A stretch of DNA of 64,000 bases, from assembly GCF_001431645.1 (NCBI RefSeq), contig NZ_LLXU01000052.1:1-64000 (forward strand), read 5' to 3'. Shown piece after piece: positions 41,133 to 51,442 of this stretch; position 1 is the first letter of the stretch; each line of letters begins with the position of its first letter. The notes under the pieces are model-generated. The model was not told the DNA's origin. It saw only the letters and a program-made list of their open reading frames with translations, and ran no database searches. Origin of the DNA: Stenotrophomonas panacihumi (GTDB taxonomy: Bacteria; Pseudomonadota; Gammaproteobacteria; Xanthomonadales; Xanthomonadaceae). The position numbers were made by a program, and so were the translations under genes.

Positions 41133-43196
41133 TCAGGCCACCGGCTCGCGCAGCGCGGGCATGTCCCAGCCCGGGCGCGGGGCGAAGCGGTCGCCATAAC
41201 GCGTCTGCAGCGTCTTGAGTCGTTCGACCAGCGCATCGGCGCCGGTCGCGCGCACGTGCTGGATCGGGCCGCCGCGGAAAGGCGCGAAACCGGTGCCGAA
41301 GATCACCCCGGCATCGAGCAGGTCGGCATCGCTCACCACGCCGTCGTGCAGGCAGGCCACCGCTTCGTTGAGCAGCGGCAGGATCAGGCGATCCTCCAGG
41401 TCGGCCGGCGCCTCGTAATCCTTCGGCACCTCCGGCTTCACCGCGCGACCGTTCTCCCACTTGTACAGGCCCTGGCCGTCCTTCTTGCCGCGCTTGCCCG
41501 GCTCGACGGTCTTCAGCGCGTCCGGGATCGGCAGGCCCAGGAACGGCGCCAGTTCCTCGCCCACGCCGGCGGCCACGTCCAGGCCCACGGTGTCGATCAG
41601 CTCGATCGGCCCCATCGGCATGCCGAACTTCACCGCGGCCTTGTCGATCACCGGGCCGGGGATGCCCTCGGCGTAGGCGGTGGCCGCTTCGAGCATGTAC
41701 GGGAACAGCACGCGGTTGACCAGGAAGCCCGGCGTGCCGGCCACCGGCACGGGCAGCTTGTCCAGCGCCTTGCAGAACGCGGCCAGGCGCTTGCGGGTTT
41801 CCTCGGCCATGGCGTCGTGCTGCACGATCTCCACCAGCGGCATCATCGCCACCGGGTTGAAGTAGTGCAGGCCGGCGAACTGCGCCGGGCGCTGGATGTG
41901 CTCGCGCAGCTCGGTGAGCGGAATGGAGGAGGTGTTGGTGGTCAGCAGCGCGTCGGCCTTCATCTGCGGCTCGACCTGCTGGTAGAGGTCGCGCTTGGCT
42001 TCGGGCTTCTCGATGATCGCCTCGATCACCAGGTCCGCCTGCGCCACGCCGTGGCCGGCGAGGTCGCTCTTCAGCCGCGCGGCGACCGCCGGGCGCTTGC
42101 CCGCGTCCTTGACCCGCTTGTTGAACAGTTCGTTGCCACGCGCCAGCGCGGTGTCGATGAAGCGCTGCTCGCGGTCCTGCAGCGTGACCTCGAAGCCCTT
42201 GTAGGCCGACCATGCCGCGATGTCGCCGCCCATCACGCCGGCACCGACCACGTGCACGTGCTTGATGTTGTGTTCCTTCCCGCCCAGGCCTTTCAGCCGT
42301 TCGGTCAGGAAGAAGATGCGGATCAGGTTGCGCGCGGTCGGCGTGCCGGCCAGCTTGACCACCGCCTTGCGCTCGGCGTCCAGGCGCGCCTGGATGCCCG
42401 CGCCGCCGGTGCGCGCCCACACGTTGATCAGCGCATACGGCGCCGGGTAGTGCTCCTTGTGGGCCTTGCGCGCGACCTGCTTGGTCATCTGCGGGGCCAG
42501 CAGCTTGCGCGCCAGCCAGGTGTTGGTGACCCAGCCGGTGAAGCGCTGCTTGAACGGACGCACCGTGCCCGAGAGCGCCAGCGCGGCGGCGGTATCGACC
42601 AGTACGGCGGGCGCGGCGACCTTGTCGACCAGGCCCATCGCGCGCGCGGCGCTGGCCGAGACGGTGCGGCCGGTCAGCATCAGATCCATCGCGGCGGGGG
42701 CGCCGATGAGGTTGGGCAGGCGGGCGCTGCCGCCCCAGCCCGGGAAGATGCCCAGCTTGGTTTCCGGCAGTCCGATGCGGGTGGAGGCATCGTCGGAGGC
42801 CACGCGGTAGCGGCAGGCCAGCGCGATCTCGGTGCCGCCGCCCATGCAGAAGCCATGGATGGCCGCCACCGTCGGGCAGGGCAGCTCGGCCAGCTTCTGG
42901 AAGACGGTCTGGCCGCGGCGGATGGCGTCGTTCACCGTGCCGCGGCGGTCGTACTCCTGGAATTCCTTCAGATCGGCGCCGGCGATGAAGCCGTTCGCCT
43001 TGGCCGAACGAATCACCACGCCGCGCGGCGGATCGATCGCGATGCGCTCGATCAGCTCGGCCAGCTCCAGCAGCACGTCCTGCGAGAAGGCGTTGACCGG
43101 TGCATCGGCGCGATCGAGGCTGAGCACCACGATGCCGTCATCGCGGATCTCGGTCTGCCAGTGACTGAATCGGAGCCCATCGAAGCCTGAGAGCAT
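41133..43196 (-). CDS. Bifunctional enoyl-CoA hydratase/3-hydroxyacyl-CoA dehydrogenase (FadB/FadJ-like)
   Basis: 687 aa from ATG 43196; ATG 43208 would add four residues. N-terminal crotonase domain (IHGFCMGGGTEIALACRYR; LPETKLGIFPGWGGSARLP) and C-terminal dehydrogenase with the NAD fold VVGAGVMGGDIAAWSAYKG and catalytic His in LHYFNPVAMMPLVEIV. This is the alpha subunit type of the fatty acid beta-oxidation complex; no thiolase partner is adjacent. The product would feed acyl-CoA breakdown like the nearby valine operon, but strand and promoter are separate. Confidence 0.93.
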   Translation of the reverse strand: MLSGFDGLRFSHWQTEIRDDGIVVLSLDRADAPVNAFSQDVLLELAELIERIAIDPPRGVVIRSAKANGFIAGADLKEFQEYDRRGTVNDAIRRGQTVFQKLAELPCPTVAAIHGFCMGGGTEIALACRYRVASDDASTRIGLPETKLGIFPGWGGSARLPNLIGAPAAMDLMLTGRTVSASAARAMGLVDKVAAPAVLVDTAAALALSGTVRPFKQRFTGWVTNTWLARKLLAPQMTKQVARKAHKEHYPAPYALINVWARTGGAGIQARLDAERKAVVKLAGTPTARNLIRIFFLTERLKGLGGKEHNIKHVHVVGAGVMGGDIAAWSAYKGFEVTLQDREQRFIDTALARGNELFNKRVKDAGKRPAVAARLKSDLAGHGVAQADLVIEAIIEKPEAKRDLYQQVEPQMKADALLTTNTSSIPLTELREHIQRPAQFAGLHYFNPVAMMPLVEIVQHDAMAEETRKRLAAFCKALDKLPVPVAGTPGFLVNRVLFPYMLEAATAYAEGIPGPVIDKAAVKFGMPMGPIELIDTVGLDVAAGVGEELAPFLGLPIPDALKTVEPGKRGKKDGQGLYKWENGRAVKPEVPKDYEAPADLEDRLILPLLNEAVACLHDGVVSDADLLDAGVIFGTGFAPFRGGPIQHVRATGADALVERLKTLQTRYGDRFAPRPGWDMPALREPVA

Positions 43197-43368
43197 GGGT
43201 CTGACCATCCGCGTGTGTATGGAAGGGGTCGTTATCATCCAGAGGTTGTTTCCTTCACGTCAAATCCCCAAAGACAGGGGGTGGGACAGGCCACGCCCGG
43301 CCGGCGGTGGTCGCCAGTCTGGTGCAACGCCCGTTAACCTTGCGGCGTGGCGCCCCGGGTGGCCCCGC

Positions 43369-43396
43369 GAACTTTTCCAACCAGCGCTGGTCATAA
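43369..43396 (+). promoter_or_regulatory. rpoE: Sigma-E type promoter of rpoE-rseA
   Basis: GAACTT (43369-43374), a 16-base spacer, then TCATAA (43391-43396), 38 bases before the rpoE start. This matches the sigma-E/AlgU consensus (GAACTT-N16/17-TCtgA) closely, so rpoE likely drives its own expression. Confidence 0.82.
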
Positions 43397-43433
43397 AGCC
43401 CGGACATGACGGGCGACAGGAGTGCGGCCCGAC

Positions 43434-44060
43434 ATGGCCGAAGTCGATACACCACAGGATCTGGACCTGGAACTGGTCCGGCGCGTGCAGCGCGGCGAGA
43501 GCGCGGCGTTCGATGTCCTGGTGCGCAAGTACCAGCATCGGATCGTCGCGTTGATCGGGCGCTACATCAGCGACTGGAGCGAGTGCCAGGACGTGGCCCA
43601 GGAGACTTTCCTGCGCGCATACCGCGCGCTGGGCAATTTCCGCGGCGACGCCCAGTTCTATACCTGGTTGCACCGCATTGCCGTCAATACCGCCAAGAAC
43701 CACCTGGTCGCGCACAACCGCCGCCCGCCCACCGACGACATCGACGTCGCCGATGCCGAGCAGTTCGACGGGGCCACCCGTCTGCGCGACACCGACACCC
43801 CGGAGCGTGAACTGATGCGCCAGGAGCTGGAACAAACCGTGATGAAGGCTGTCCAAGCCTTGCCGGAAGAACTCCGGGCGGCCATCACCCTGCGCGAGGT
43901 GGAGGGCCTGAGCTACGAGGACATCGCGCAGAAGATGGATTGCCCGATCGGAACGGTGCGCTCGCGCATCTTCCGGGCGCGCGAAGCCATCGACGCCGAG
44001 CTGCGGCCTCTGCTGGAGACCGACAGCGCCACCCGTGACCGACAGCGTGACCGTGTATGA
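43434..44060 (+). CDS. rpoE: RNA polymerase sigma factor RpoE (sigma-E/AlgU)
   Basis: 208 aa extracytoplasmic-function sigma factor. Region 2 (ESAAFDVLVRKYQHRIVALIGRYI; SECQDVAQETFLRAYRALGNF) and region 4 (LREVEGLSYEDIAQKMDCPIGTVRSRIFRARE) are complete. It directs envelope-stress genes. ATG 43434 is the family-like start with AGGAG about 11 bases upstream; GTG at 43422 is too close to that site. The overlap with rseA is ATGA. Confidence 0.97.
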   Translation: MAEVDTPQDLDLELVRRVQRGESAAFDVLVRKYQHRIVALIGRYISDWSECQDVAQETFLRAYRALGNFRGDAQFYTWLHRIAVNTAKNHLVAHNRRPPTDDIDVADAEQFDGATRLRDTDTPERELMRQELEQTVMKAVQALPEELRAAITLREVEGLSYEDIAQKMDCPIGTVRSRIFRAREAIDAELRPLLETDSATRDRQRDRV

Positions 44061-44923
44061 GCCAACCCACTTCTTCCCACAACGACAAGTTCGAGATCCA
44101 CTACCGGCAGCAGCTGTCGGCGCTGGTCGACGGCGAACTGCCGGCCGATGAAGCGCGCTTCCTGTTGCGCCGCCTGCAGCACGACGACGAGTTGTCCGGC
44201 TGCCATGAGCGCTGGCAGCTGTGCGGCGACGTGCTGCGCGGCATGGCCAGTGCGCTGGCGCCGGTGGATTTCGCCGCGCGCGTGCGCAGTGCCGTGGCCG
44301 CCGAACCCGCCCCGCGGGCCGTGCCGGCTCCGGCGCGCGGCCGTGCCTGGCGCTGGGGTGGCGGGGCGATTGCCGCCTCGGTCGCCGCGCTGGCCCTGTT
44401 CGTGACCCGCGACCGCATCCCCGAGCCCACGCCCGACGTCCCGACGCCGGTATTCGCCAGCACCGCGCAGATTCCCGCCGCGCCGCTGCCGACGCCGGCC
44501 GATCCGGACGGCGACAACGCCATCGGCACCATGGCTGCCGCCGCGCCCGCCGCTGCATTGGCGGCCGCGCGTCGCGATGCCGGCAGCCGCAACGTCGCCT
44601 CGGCCACCCGCGTGCAGCAGGCCGCGCGCGCCAGCGCCGCACGGCGCGACCCGGCGCCGCAGCGGCAGGTCGCCAATGCCGCGCCGGTCGTGCATGCCCT
44701 CACCAACGCGGTGGCCAATGCCTCGGCGCCGGCCAACCCCTTCGCGCACCCGGACACCGCCGTGCAGGCCAGGCCCTGGCCGCGTTCGACGCTGGCCGGC
44801 AGCCAGAGCACGCTCAACGCCAGTTTCAGCACTGGCGAGCCGGCGGCCACGTTCTATCCGTTCGAACCGGCGCAGGCCGCCGCGGGCGAGGAAGAACGCC
44901 TGCCACCGATGCCCAGCCACTAA
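44057..44923 (+). CDS. rseA: Anti-sigma-E factor RseA
   Basis: 288 aa. The N-terminal RseA domain (residues about 15-80: QQLSALVDGELPADEARFLLRRLQ) binds sigma-E in the cytoplasm. One membrane helix lies at about 98-116 (GGGAIAASVAALALFV), and the periplasmic part is long, Ala/Pro-rich and low complexity. DegS and RseP would cleave it during stress. The gene overlaps rpoE by four bases. There is no rseB between rseA and the protease gene, as in other xanthomonads. Confidence 0.92.
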   Translation: MSQPTSSHNDKFEIHYRQQLSALVDGELPADEARFLLRRLQHDDELSGCHERWQLCGDVLRGMASALAPVDFAARVRSAVAAEPAPRAVPAPARGRAWRWGGGAIAASVAALALFVTRDRIPEPTPDVPTPVFASTAQIPAAPLPTPADPDGDNAIGTMAAAAPAAALAAARRDAGSRNVASATRVQQAARASAARRDPAPQRQVANAAPVVHALTNAVANASAPANPFAHPDTAVQARPWPRSTLAGSQSTLNASFSTGEPAATFYPFEPAQAAAGEEERLPPMPSH

Positions 44924-45032
44924 GCCGTCATCCCCCGTTTCGTAGTGTTCCCCCAGCCGCCCGCCCCGCGGGCGGGTTGGCCCCGCTTTGCCTTTCCAGC
45001 ACCAGACCTTGTCCCTGAGGAGCGTGTTCCCG

Positions 45033-46583
45033 ATGAATCCCCGTATCCGCAACCAGATGTTGGGCCTGCTGGCCGTCTCGCTGCCGCTGGCCGCCTGCGC
45101 GCAGCAGCCCGGCGCCGCGCCCGCCGCCGACACCGCCCCCATCGCCACCCGCAGCGCGACCCCCGCGCCGCAGCTGGTCGCCGGGCTGCCGGACTTCACG
45201 AATCTGGTCGAGCAGGTCGGCCCGGGCGTGGTCAACATCGACACCAAGGTCACCCGCGCGGACATGATGCGGCGCTCCGATCGCGACGGGCAGCAGATGC
45301 CGGACGATGAGCAGATTCCCGAATTCTTCCGCCGCTTCTTCGACATGCCCGGCATGCCGGGGCAGGGCCAGGGCCCGCGCCGCGGCGGTGGCGGCAACGA
45401 CGGCGACATCGTCGGCCGCGCGATGGGGTCGGGCTTCATCATCTCGCCGGACGGCTACGTGCTCACCAACCACCACGTCGTGGACGGCGCCAGCGACGTG
45501 ACCGTCAAGCTGTCCGACGGCCGCGAGCTGAAGGCCAAGGTGGTCGGCAGCGACGAGCAGTACGACGTCGCCCTGCTGAAGGTCAACGCCAGCAACCTGC
45601 CGACCGTGCGCATCGGCGATTCCAACACGCTCAAGCCTGGCCAGTGGGTAGTGGCGATCGGCTCGCCGTTCGGCCTGGACCACTCGGTCACCGCCGGCAT
45701 CGTCAGCGCCACCGGCCGCGCCAATCCGTATGCCGACCAGCGCTACGTGCCCTTCATCCAGACCGACGTGGCGATCAACCAGGGCAACTCCGGCGGCCCG
45801 CTGCTGAACACCCGCGGCGAAGTCGTCGGCATCAACTCGCAGATCTTCTCCGCCTCCGGCGGCTACATGGGCATCAGCTTCGCGATTCCGATCGACCTGG
45901 CGGTCAGCGCGGCCGAGCAGATCAAGAAGACCGGCCACGTCAGCCGCGGCCAGCTCGGCGTGCAGGTCGGGCCGATCGATTCGCTGCAGGCGCAGGGCCT
46001 GAAGCTGCCCGACACCAAGGGCGCGCTGGTCAACAGCCTGGTGGCCGGCAGCCCGGCCGGCAAGGCGGGCCTGGAGGTGGGCGATGTCATCCGCTCGGTC
46101 AACGGCACGCCGATCAACGCCGCCAGCGACCTGCCGCCGATGATCGGCGTGATGCCGCCGGGCACCAAGGTGCGCCTGGGCGTGCTGCGCGACGGCAAGC
46201 CGAAGGACATCAGCGTCACCCTGACCACGCTGGACAGCGATGTGCGCCCGGCCACCGCCGCCAATGACGACGAGGCCGCCCCCAGCGGCCCGGCGAGCGC
46301 CGCGCTGCTGGGCCTGCAGGTCGCCGACCTCGGTGCCGCCGAGCGCGAGCGCGTGGGCCTGAAGGCCGGCGAAGGCGTGCGCATCACCGCGGTCACCGGC
46401 AGCTCGGCCCGCGAGGCCCGGCTCAGCCCCGGCCTGGTGATCCTGCGCGTGGGCCGTACCCCGGTCGGCAGCGTGGCCGCGTTGAACCGCGAACTGGCCA
46501 GCTACAAGAAGGGCGACGTGGTCATGCTGCTGGTCACCAGCGGCCAGGCCACCAGCTACGTGGCAGTCAAGGCGGGCGAGTAA
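45033..46583 (+). CDS. mucD: DegP/MucD-family periplasmic serine protease
   Basis: 516 aa. A trypsin-like domain with H148 (TNHHVV), D178 (YDVALLKV) and S253 (GNSGGPLL) is followed by two PDZ domains (about 310-400 and 425-510). MucD degrades misfolded periplasmic proteins and limits sigma-E signalling. The N-terminal signal ends in LPLAAC with Cys22 at a lipobox position, so the protein may be lipid-anchored rather than soluble. AGGAG upstream; ATG 45033. Same order as in Pseudomonas alg and Xanthomonas rpoE-rseA-mucD loci. Confidence 0.96.
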   Translation: MNPRIRNQMLGLLAVSLPLAACAQQPGAAPAADTAPIATRSATPAPQLVAGLPDFTNLVEQVGPGVVNIDTKVTRADMMRRSDRDGQQMPDDEQIPEFFRRFFDMPGMPGQGQGPRRGGGGNDGDIVGRAMGSGFIISPDGYVLTNHHVVDGASDVTVKLSDGRELKAKVVGSDEQYDVALLKVNASNLPTVRIGDSNTLKPGQWVVAIGSPFGLDHSVTAGIVSATGRANPYADQRYVPFIQTDVAINQGNSGGPLLNTRGEVVGINSQIFSASGGYMGISFAIPIDLAVSAAEQIKKTGHVSRGQLGVQVGPIDSLQAQGLKLPDTKGALVNSLVAGSPAGKAGLEVGDVIRSVNGTPINAASDLPPMIGVMPPGTKVRLGVLRDGKPKDISVTLTTLDSDVRPATAANDDEAAPSGPASAALLGLQVADLGAAERERVGLKAGEGVRITAVTGSSAREARLSPGLVILRVGRTPVGSVAALNRELASYKKGDVVMLLVTSGQATSYVAVKAGE

Positions 46584-46712
46584 GACCGCCGGCGCGGCGG
46601 AGCTGAACGGCCCGCCGCGCCCCGTCGTCCGCCCCGTGGGGCGGGCAGGGCCCCGGCCGTGCGATAATGCGCCGTTATCCTGACGACGGCCCAGAGCCGC
46701 CGCCCACCTCCA

Positions 46713-48521
46713 ATGTCCATCGATTCGATGCGGAACATCCGCAACTTCTCCATCATCGCCCACGTCGACCACGGCAAGTCCACGCTGGCCGATCGCATCA
46801 TCCAGCTCTGCGGCGGCCTCGAGGCCCGCGAGATGGAAGCGCAGGTGCTCGACTCCAACCCGATCGAGCGCGAGCGCGGCATCACGATCAAGGCCCAGTC
46901 CGTGTCCCTGCCGTACAAGGCGAAGGACGGGCAGGTCTACCACCTGAACTTCATCGACACCCCCGGCCACGTCGACTTCTCCTATGAAGTCAGCCGCTCG
47001 CTGGCCGCCTGCGAGGGCGCGCTGCTGGTGGTGGACGCCGCCCAGGGCGTGGAGGCGCAGTCGGTCGCCAACTGCTACACCGCCGTGGAGCAGGGCCTGG
47101 AAGTGGTGCCGGTGCTCAACAAGATCGACCTGCCGACCGCCGACACCGAGCGCGCCAAGGTCGAGATCGAGGCCGTCATCGGCATCGACGCCGCCGATGC
47201 CGTCGCCGTCAGCGCCAAGACGGGCCTGAACGTGCAGGACGTGCTCGAGGCGATCGTGCAGCGCATCCCGCCGCCGGTGCCGCGCGACACCGACAAGCTG
47301 CAGGCGCTGATCATCGACTCCTGGTTCGACAACTACCTCGGCGTGGTGTCGCTGGTGCGCGTCATGCAAGGCGAGATCAAGCCGGGCGACAAGCTGCAGG
47401 TGATGTCCACCGGCCGCAACCACCAGGTCGATGCGGTCGGCGTGTTCACCCCCAAGCGCAAGGTGCTGCAGAAGCTGTCCGCCGGCGAAGTGGGTTGGGT
47501 CACCGCGTCGATCAAGGACGTGCACGGCGCGCCGGTCGGCGACACCCTGACCCTGGCCGCCGACCCGGCGCCCAAGCCGCTGCCCGGCTTCCAGGAAATG
47601 CAGCCGCGCGTGTTCGCCGGCCTGTTCCCGGTCGATGCCGAGGACTACCCGGACCTGCGCGAGGCACTGGAAAAGCTGCGCCTGAACGACGCGGCGCTGC
47701 GCTTCGAGCCGGAAAGCTCCGAGGCGATGGGCTTCGGCTTCCGCTGCGGCTTCCTGGGCATGCTGCACATGGAAATCGTGCAGGAGCGCCTGGAGCGCGA
47801 GTACAACCTCGACCTGATCAGCACCGCGCCGACGGTGATCTACGAAGTCCTCAAGACCGACGGCTCCGTGGTGATGATGGACAACCCGGCCAAGCTGCCG
47901 CCGGTGAACTACGTGGATGAAATCCGCGAGCCGATCATCCGCGCCAACATCCTCACCCCCGAGGAATACATCGGCAACATCATCAAGCTGTGCGAGGAAA
48001 AGCGCGGCAGCCAGCTCGGCATCAACTACCTGGGCAGCCAGGTGCAGATCAGCTACGAGCTGCCGATGGCCGAGGTGGTGCTGGACTTCTTCGACAAGCT
48101 CAAGTCGGTCAGCCGCGGCTACGCCTCGCTGGACTACAGCTTCGTGCGCTTCGAGGCCGGCCCGTTCGTGCGCGTGGACGTGCTGATCAACGGCGACAAG
48201 GTCGATGCGCTGTCGCTGATCGCCCACCGCAGCCATGCCGACCGGCGCGGCCGCGAGCTGTGCGAGAAGATGAAGGACCTCATTCCCCGGCAGATGTTCG
48301 ACGTGGCCATCCAGGCCGCGATCGGCGCGCAGATCATCGCCCGCACCACGGTCAAGGCCATGCGCAAGAACGTGCTGGCCAAGTGCTATGGTGGCGACGT
48401 CTCGCGCAAGAAGAAGCTGCTGGAGAAGCAGAAGGAAGGCAAGAAGCGCATGAAGCAGGTCGGCCGCGTGGAAATCCCGCAGGAAGCCTTCCTGGCCGTG
48501 CTGCAGATGGACAACAAGTAA
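46713..48521 (+). CDS. lepA: Elongation factor 4 (LepA)
   Basis: 602 aa translational GTPase. GTPase motifs [18 protein letters not shown] and NKIDLP are intact, as is the LepA-specific C-terminal domain ending in DNK. It acts on ribosomes, back-translocating or aiding initiation and 30S biogenesis. ATG 46713 or the internal ATG 46728 ([10 protein letters not shown]) could be used; the latter matches E. coli more closely. A GATAAT -10 lies at 46663-46668. Followed by lepB. Confidence 0.97.
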   Translation: MSIDSMRNIRNFSIIAHVDHGKSTLADRIIQLCGGLEAREMEAQVLDSNPIERERGITIKAQSVSLPYKAKDGQVYHLNFIDTPGHVDFSYEVSRSLAACEGALLVVDAAQGVEAQSVANCYTAVEQGLEVVPVLNKIDLPTADTERAKVEIEAVIGIDAADAVAVSAKTGLNVQDVLEAIVQRIPPPVPRDTDKLQALIIDSWFDNYLGVVSLVRVMQGEIKPGDKLQVMSTGRNHQVDAVGVFTPKRKVLQKLSAGEVGWVTASIKDVHGAPVGDTLTLAADPAPKPLPGFQEMQPRVFAGLFPVDAEDYPDLREALEKLRLNDAALRFEPESSEAMGFGFRCGFLGMLHMEIVQERLEREYNLDLISTAPTVIYEVLKTDGSVVMMDNPAKLPPVNYVDEIREPIIRANILTPEEYIGNIIKLCEEKRGSQLGINYLGSQVQISYELPMAEVVLDFFDKLKSVSRGYASLDYSFVRFEAGPFVRVDVLINGDKVDALSLIAHRSHADRRGRELCEKMKDLIPRQMFDVAIQAAIGAQIIARTTVKAMRKNVLAKCYGGDVSRKKKLLEKQKEGKKRMKQVGRVEIPQEAFLAVLQMDNK

Positions 48522-48614
48522 GGGGAAGGGGGCTGCCACGGGGAGTCACATGCGCCGCGCGCGCTCGTCTCCCGGTGGAAGGCCCCTCCCGACTCCCACC
48601 GCAAAGGAATACGC

Positions 48615-49415
48615 ATGAAATGGTTTGAGATCGCGCTGGTCGTGCTGACGCTGGGCTCCGGCCTGGTGTGGCTGCTGGACAAGCTCTTCCTGGCCAAGCG
48701 CCGCGCCGCGCGCGCCAGCCTGCTCGACAGCGAGCCGGTGATCATCGAGTACTCGCGCGCCTTCTTCCCGGTGCTGGCGGTGGTGCTGATCCTGCGCAGC
48801 TTCATCGCCGAGCCGTACAAGATCCCGTCCAGCTCGATGATGCCCAACCTGCTGATCGGCGATTTCATCCTGGTCAACAAGTTCGCCTACGGCCTGCGCC
48901 TGCCGATCACCAACACCAAGTTCGTGCCGGTGGGCGAGCCCAAGCGCGGCGACGTGGTGGTGTTCAAGCCGCCGCATGCCCCGGACGAGAACTGGATCAA
49001 GCGCGTCGTCGGCCTGCCGGGCGACCGCATCGGCTTCCACGGCGATACCCTGTACATCAACGGCGAGCCGATGAAGTACGAGGTCAAGGGCGAGTACGTG
49101 GGCAAGGGCCGCGGCGCGGAGATGACCGGCGCCACCCTGCTCAGCGAGGCCCTGCCGGGCCGTACGCACACCGTGCTGGAGCTGATCGGGCGTTCCAACG
49201 CCGCCGGCCAGGGCGACTGGGTCGTGCCGGCGGGGCAGTATTTCGTGATGGGCGACAATCGCGATAATAGCGAGGACAGCCGGTTCTGGACCCAGACGCA
49301 CTTCCTGCCGGAGCAGAATCTCCGCGGCAAGGCGTTCTTGATCTGGCTCAATTGCGAGGGGTGGTTCTGCAAGGGGAGTTTCGATCCGTCGCGGATCGGG
49401 ACAGGTATCCAGTAA
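48615..49415 (+). CDS. lepB: Signal peptidase I
   Basis: 266 aa. Two N-terminal membrane segments, then the periplasmic catalytic domain with Ser74 (IPSSSMMPNLLIGD) and Lys129 (NWIKRVVGLPGD), and the GDNRDNSEDSR motif near residue 215. It removes signal peptides from exported proteins. It lies 93 bases after lepA; AGGAATACGC precedes the start. Confidence 0.97.
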   Translation: MKWFEIALVVLTLGSGLVWLLDKLFLAKRRAARASLLDSEPVIIEYSRAFFPVLAVVLILRSFIAEPYKIPSSSMMPNLLIGDFILVNKFAYGLRLPITNTKFVPVGEPKRGDVVVFKPPHAPDENWIKRVVGLPGDRIGFHGDTLYINGEPMKYEVKGEYVGKGRGAEMTGATLLSEALPGRTHTVLELIGRSNAAGQGDWVVPAGQYFVMGDNRDNSEDSRFWTQTHFLPEQNLRGKAFLIWLNCEGWFCKGSFDPSRIGTGIQ

Positions 49416-49448
49416 TCCAATACGCGTGGCGTAGCTAGGGGAGTAGCG

Positions 49449-49829
49449 ATGAAGCGCAATCAGAACGGAATGACCTTGCTGTCATTCATCGTGGTGTTGG
49501 CGGTGGTCGGTTTCGGCCTGTACATCGGCATGAAGCTGTTCCCGATGTACCAGGAGTTCTACTCGGTGAAGGAAGCCATGAAGGGCGTGGCCAACGAGCC
49601 GGGCAGTGGCGACATGGACCCGGGCCGGGCGAAGGACCTGTTCTTCCGCCGCCTGTACATCAACTATTCGGAAAACGTGCAGAAGGACGACGTGTCGTTC
49701 GAGCGAGTGGGCAACGGTTGGCGCATGAACGTGAACTACGAAGTGCGCCGCCCGCTGGTCGGCAACCTCGACGTGGTCGGCAACTTCAGTGCCAGCCAGG
49801 ACCTGACCCGTAGTGGTATCAGCGAGTAA
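49449..49829 (+). CDS. DUF4845 family protein
   Basis: 126 aa with one N-terminal membrane segment ([25 protein letters not shown]) and a soluble part of about 95 residues. It resembles pilin-like inner-membrane proteins in shape; the family is found between lepB and rnc in many xanthomonads and pseudomonads. The function is unknown. Its 3' end overlaps the rnc start by 17 bases. Confidence 0.88.
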   Translation: MKRNQNGMTLLSFIVVLAVVGFGLYIGMKLFPMYQEFYSVKEAMKGVANEPGSGDMDPGRAKDLFFRRLYINYSENVQKDDVSFERVGNGWRMNVNYEVRRPLVGNLDVVGNFSASQDLTRSGISE

Positions 49830-50499
49830 AACCCCGCAGCGCGGCGACCGGATCGGCCATGTGTTCGCCGATCCGTCGCTGCTGGCGCAGGCGCTGACGC
49901 ATCGCAGCGCCGGCGCCCCGCATAACGAACGACTGGAATTCCTCGGCGACGGCGTGGTCAACCTGCTGATCGCCGAGGCGCTGTACCTGCGCTGGCCCAA
50001 GGCCGACGAAGGCGCGCTGACCCGCGCCCGCGCCGAGCTGGTGCGCGAGCCGGCGCTGGCGGTGATCGGCCGCGCGCTGGAACTGGGCGAACGGCTCACG
50101 CTGGGCCCGGGCGAAATGAAATCCGGCGGCCATCGGCGCGATTCGATCCTCGCCGACGCCGTGGAAGCCGTGGTCGCGGCGATCTACCTGGATGCCGGCT
50201 TCGAGGCCTGCCGCGCCGCGGTGCTGCCGTGGTTCGAATCGGCGCTGGCCGCGTTGCCGGTCGGCAAGCCGGAGAAGGACCCCAAGACCCGCCTGCAGGA
50301 GTGGCTGCAGGCCCGGCAGCGGCCGCTGCCGGCGTATGAACTCGTTTCCGAAAGTGGCGACGACCACGCCAAGCATTTCCAGGTACGCTGCATCCTGTCC
50401 GAGCCGGCGCTGTGCGCCGAGGGCGAGGGCGGGTCGCGGCGCCTGGCCGAACAGCAGGCCGCCGCCGCGGTACTGCGCCAACTGGACCCAGGCAAGTGA
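49813..50499 (+). CDS. rnc: Ribonuclease III
   Basis: 228 aa. Catalytic domain with signature [15 protein letters not shown] and conserved acidic residues in [17 protein letters not shown], then a double-stranded-RNA-binding domain ([18 protein letters not shown]). It processes rRNA precursors and double-stranded mRNA. The start is GTG at 49813 inside the DUF4845 gene. It overlaps era by four bases (GTGA). Confidence 0.95.
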   Translation: MVSASKTPQRGDRIGHVFADPSLLAQALTHRSAGAPHNERLEFLGDGVVNLLIAEALYLRWPKADEGALTRARAELVREPALAVIGRALELGERLTLGPGEMKSGGHRRDSILADAVEAVVAAIYLDAGFEACRAAVLPWFESALAALPVGKPEKDPKTRLQEWLQARQRPLPAYELVSESGDDHAKHFQVRCILSEPALCAEGEGGSRRLAEQQAAAAVLRQLDPGK

Positions 50500-51404
50500 G
50501 CGAATCAACCTCTTATCGCAGCGGCAGCGTGGCCGTCATTGGCCGCCCCAACGTGGGCAAGTCGACCCTGACCAATGCGCTGGTCGGCGCCAAGGTGAGC
50601 ATCGTCTCCAACCGCCCGCAGACCACCCGTCACCGCCTGCTCGGCATCGCCAGCTTCCCGCAGGGCCAGATCGTGCTGGTCGACACCCCTGGGCTGCATC
50701 GCGAGCAGGGCAAGTTCAAGGCCTCGGCGATGAGCCGGGTGATGAACCGCGCCGCGCGCGGCTCGCTGGAGGACGTGGACGCCGCGATGATGGTCATCGA
50801 GGCCGGCCGCTGGGATGAAGAAGACACGCTGGCCTACAACGTGCTCAGCGACGCCGGCATCCCGGTGGTGCTGATCGTCAACAAGGTCGACCGCCTGAAG
50901 GACAAGTCCGCGCTGTTGCCGTTCCTGGCCGAAGTCAGCCAGGAGCGCAGCTTCGCCGCCGTGCACCCGGTGTCCGCGCTCAAGCGCAAGGGCCTGGAAG
51001 CGCTGGTCAAGGACCTGCTGGGCCTGCTGCCCGAGCAACCGCCGATGTTCGGCGAGGACGAAATCACCGACCGCAGCCAGCGTTTCCTCGCCGGTGAACT
51101 GGTCCGCGAGCAGCTGATGCGCCAACTGGGCGAAGAACTGCCGTACGCCACCACCGTGGAGATCGAGCGCTTCGCCGAGGACGGCGCGCTGCTGCGCATC
51201 GGCGCGGTGATCTGGGTCGAGCGCGAGGGCCAGAAGGCCATCGTGATCGGCAAGGGCGGCACCCGCCTGAAGGAAATCGGCGCCAAGGCGCGCCAGCAGA
51301 TGGAACGCCTGTTCGGCGCCAAGGTCTTCCTGGAAACCTGGGTGCGCGTGCGCGAGGGCTGGTCGGACGACGAAGCCGCGCTCAAGGCGTTCGGCTACGA
51401 ATGA
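50496..51404 (+). CDS. era: GTPase Era
   Basis: 302 aa from GTG 50496, overlapping the rnc stop. N-terminal GTPase ([32 protein letters not shown]) and C-terminal KH domain ([18 protein letters not shown]) that binds the 3' end of 16S rRNA. It is needed for 30S maturation. The upstream extension to 50412 lies within rnc and is rejected. Confidence 0.97.
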   Translation: MSESTSYRSGSVAVIGRPNVGKSTLTNALVGAKVSIVSNRPQTTRHRLLGIASFPQGQIVLVDTPGLHREQGKFKASAMSRVMNRAARGSLEDVDAAMMVIEAGRWDEEDTLAYNVLSDAGIPVVLIVNKVDRLKDKSALLPFLAEVSQERSFAAVHPVSALKRKGLEALVKDLLGLLPEQPPMFGEDEITDRSQRFLAGELVREQLMRQLGEELPYATTVEIERFAEDGALLRIGAVIWVEREGQKAIVIGKGGTRLKEIGAKARQQMERLFGAKVFLETWVRVREGWSDDEAALKAFGYE

Positions 51405-51442
51405 CCCCCGCCGCGCTGCCGCGCGCGGCCTGAGGCGGGCGC

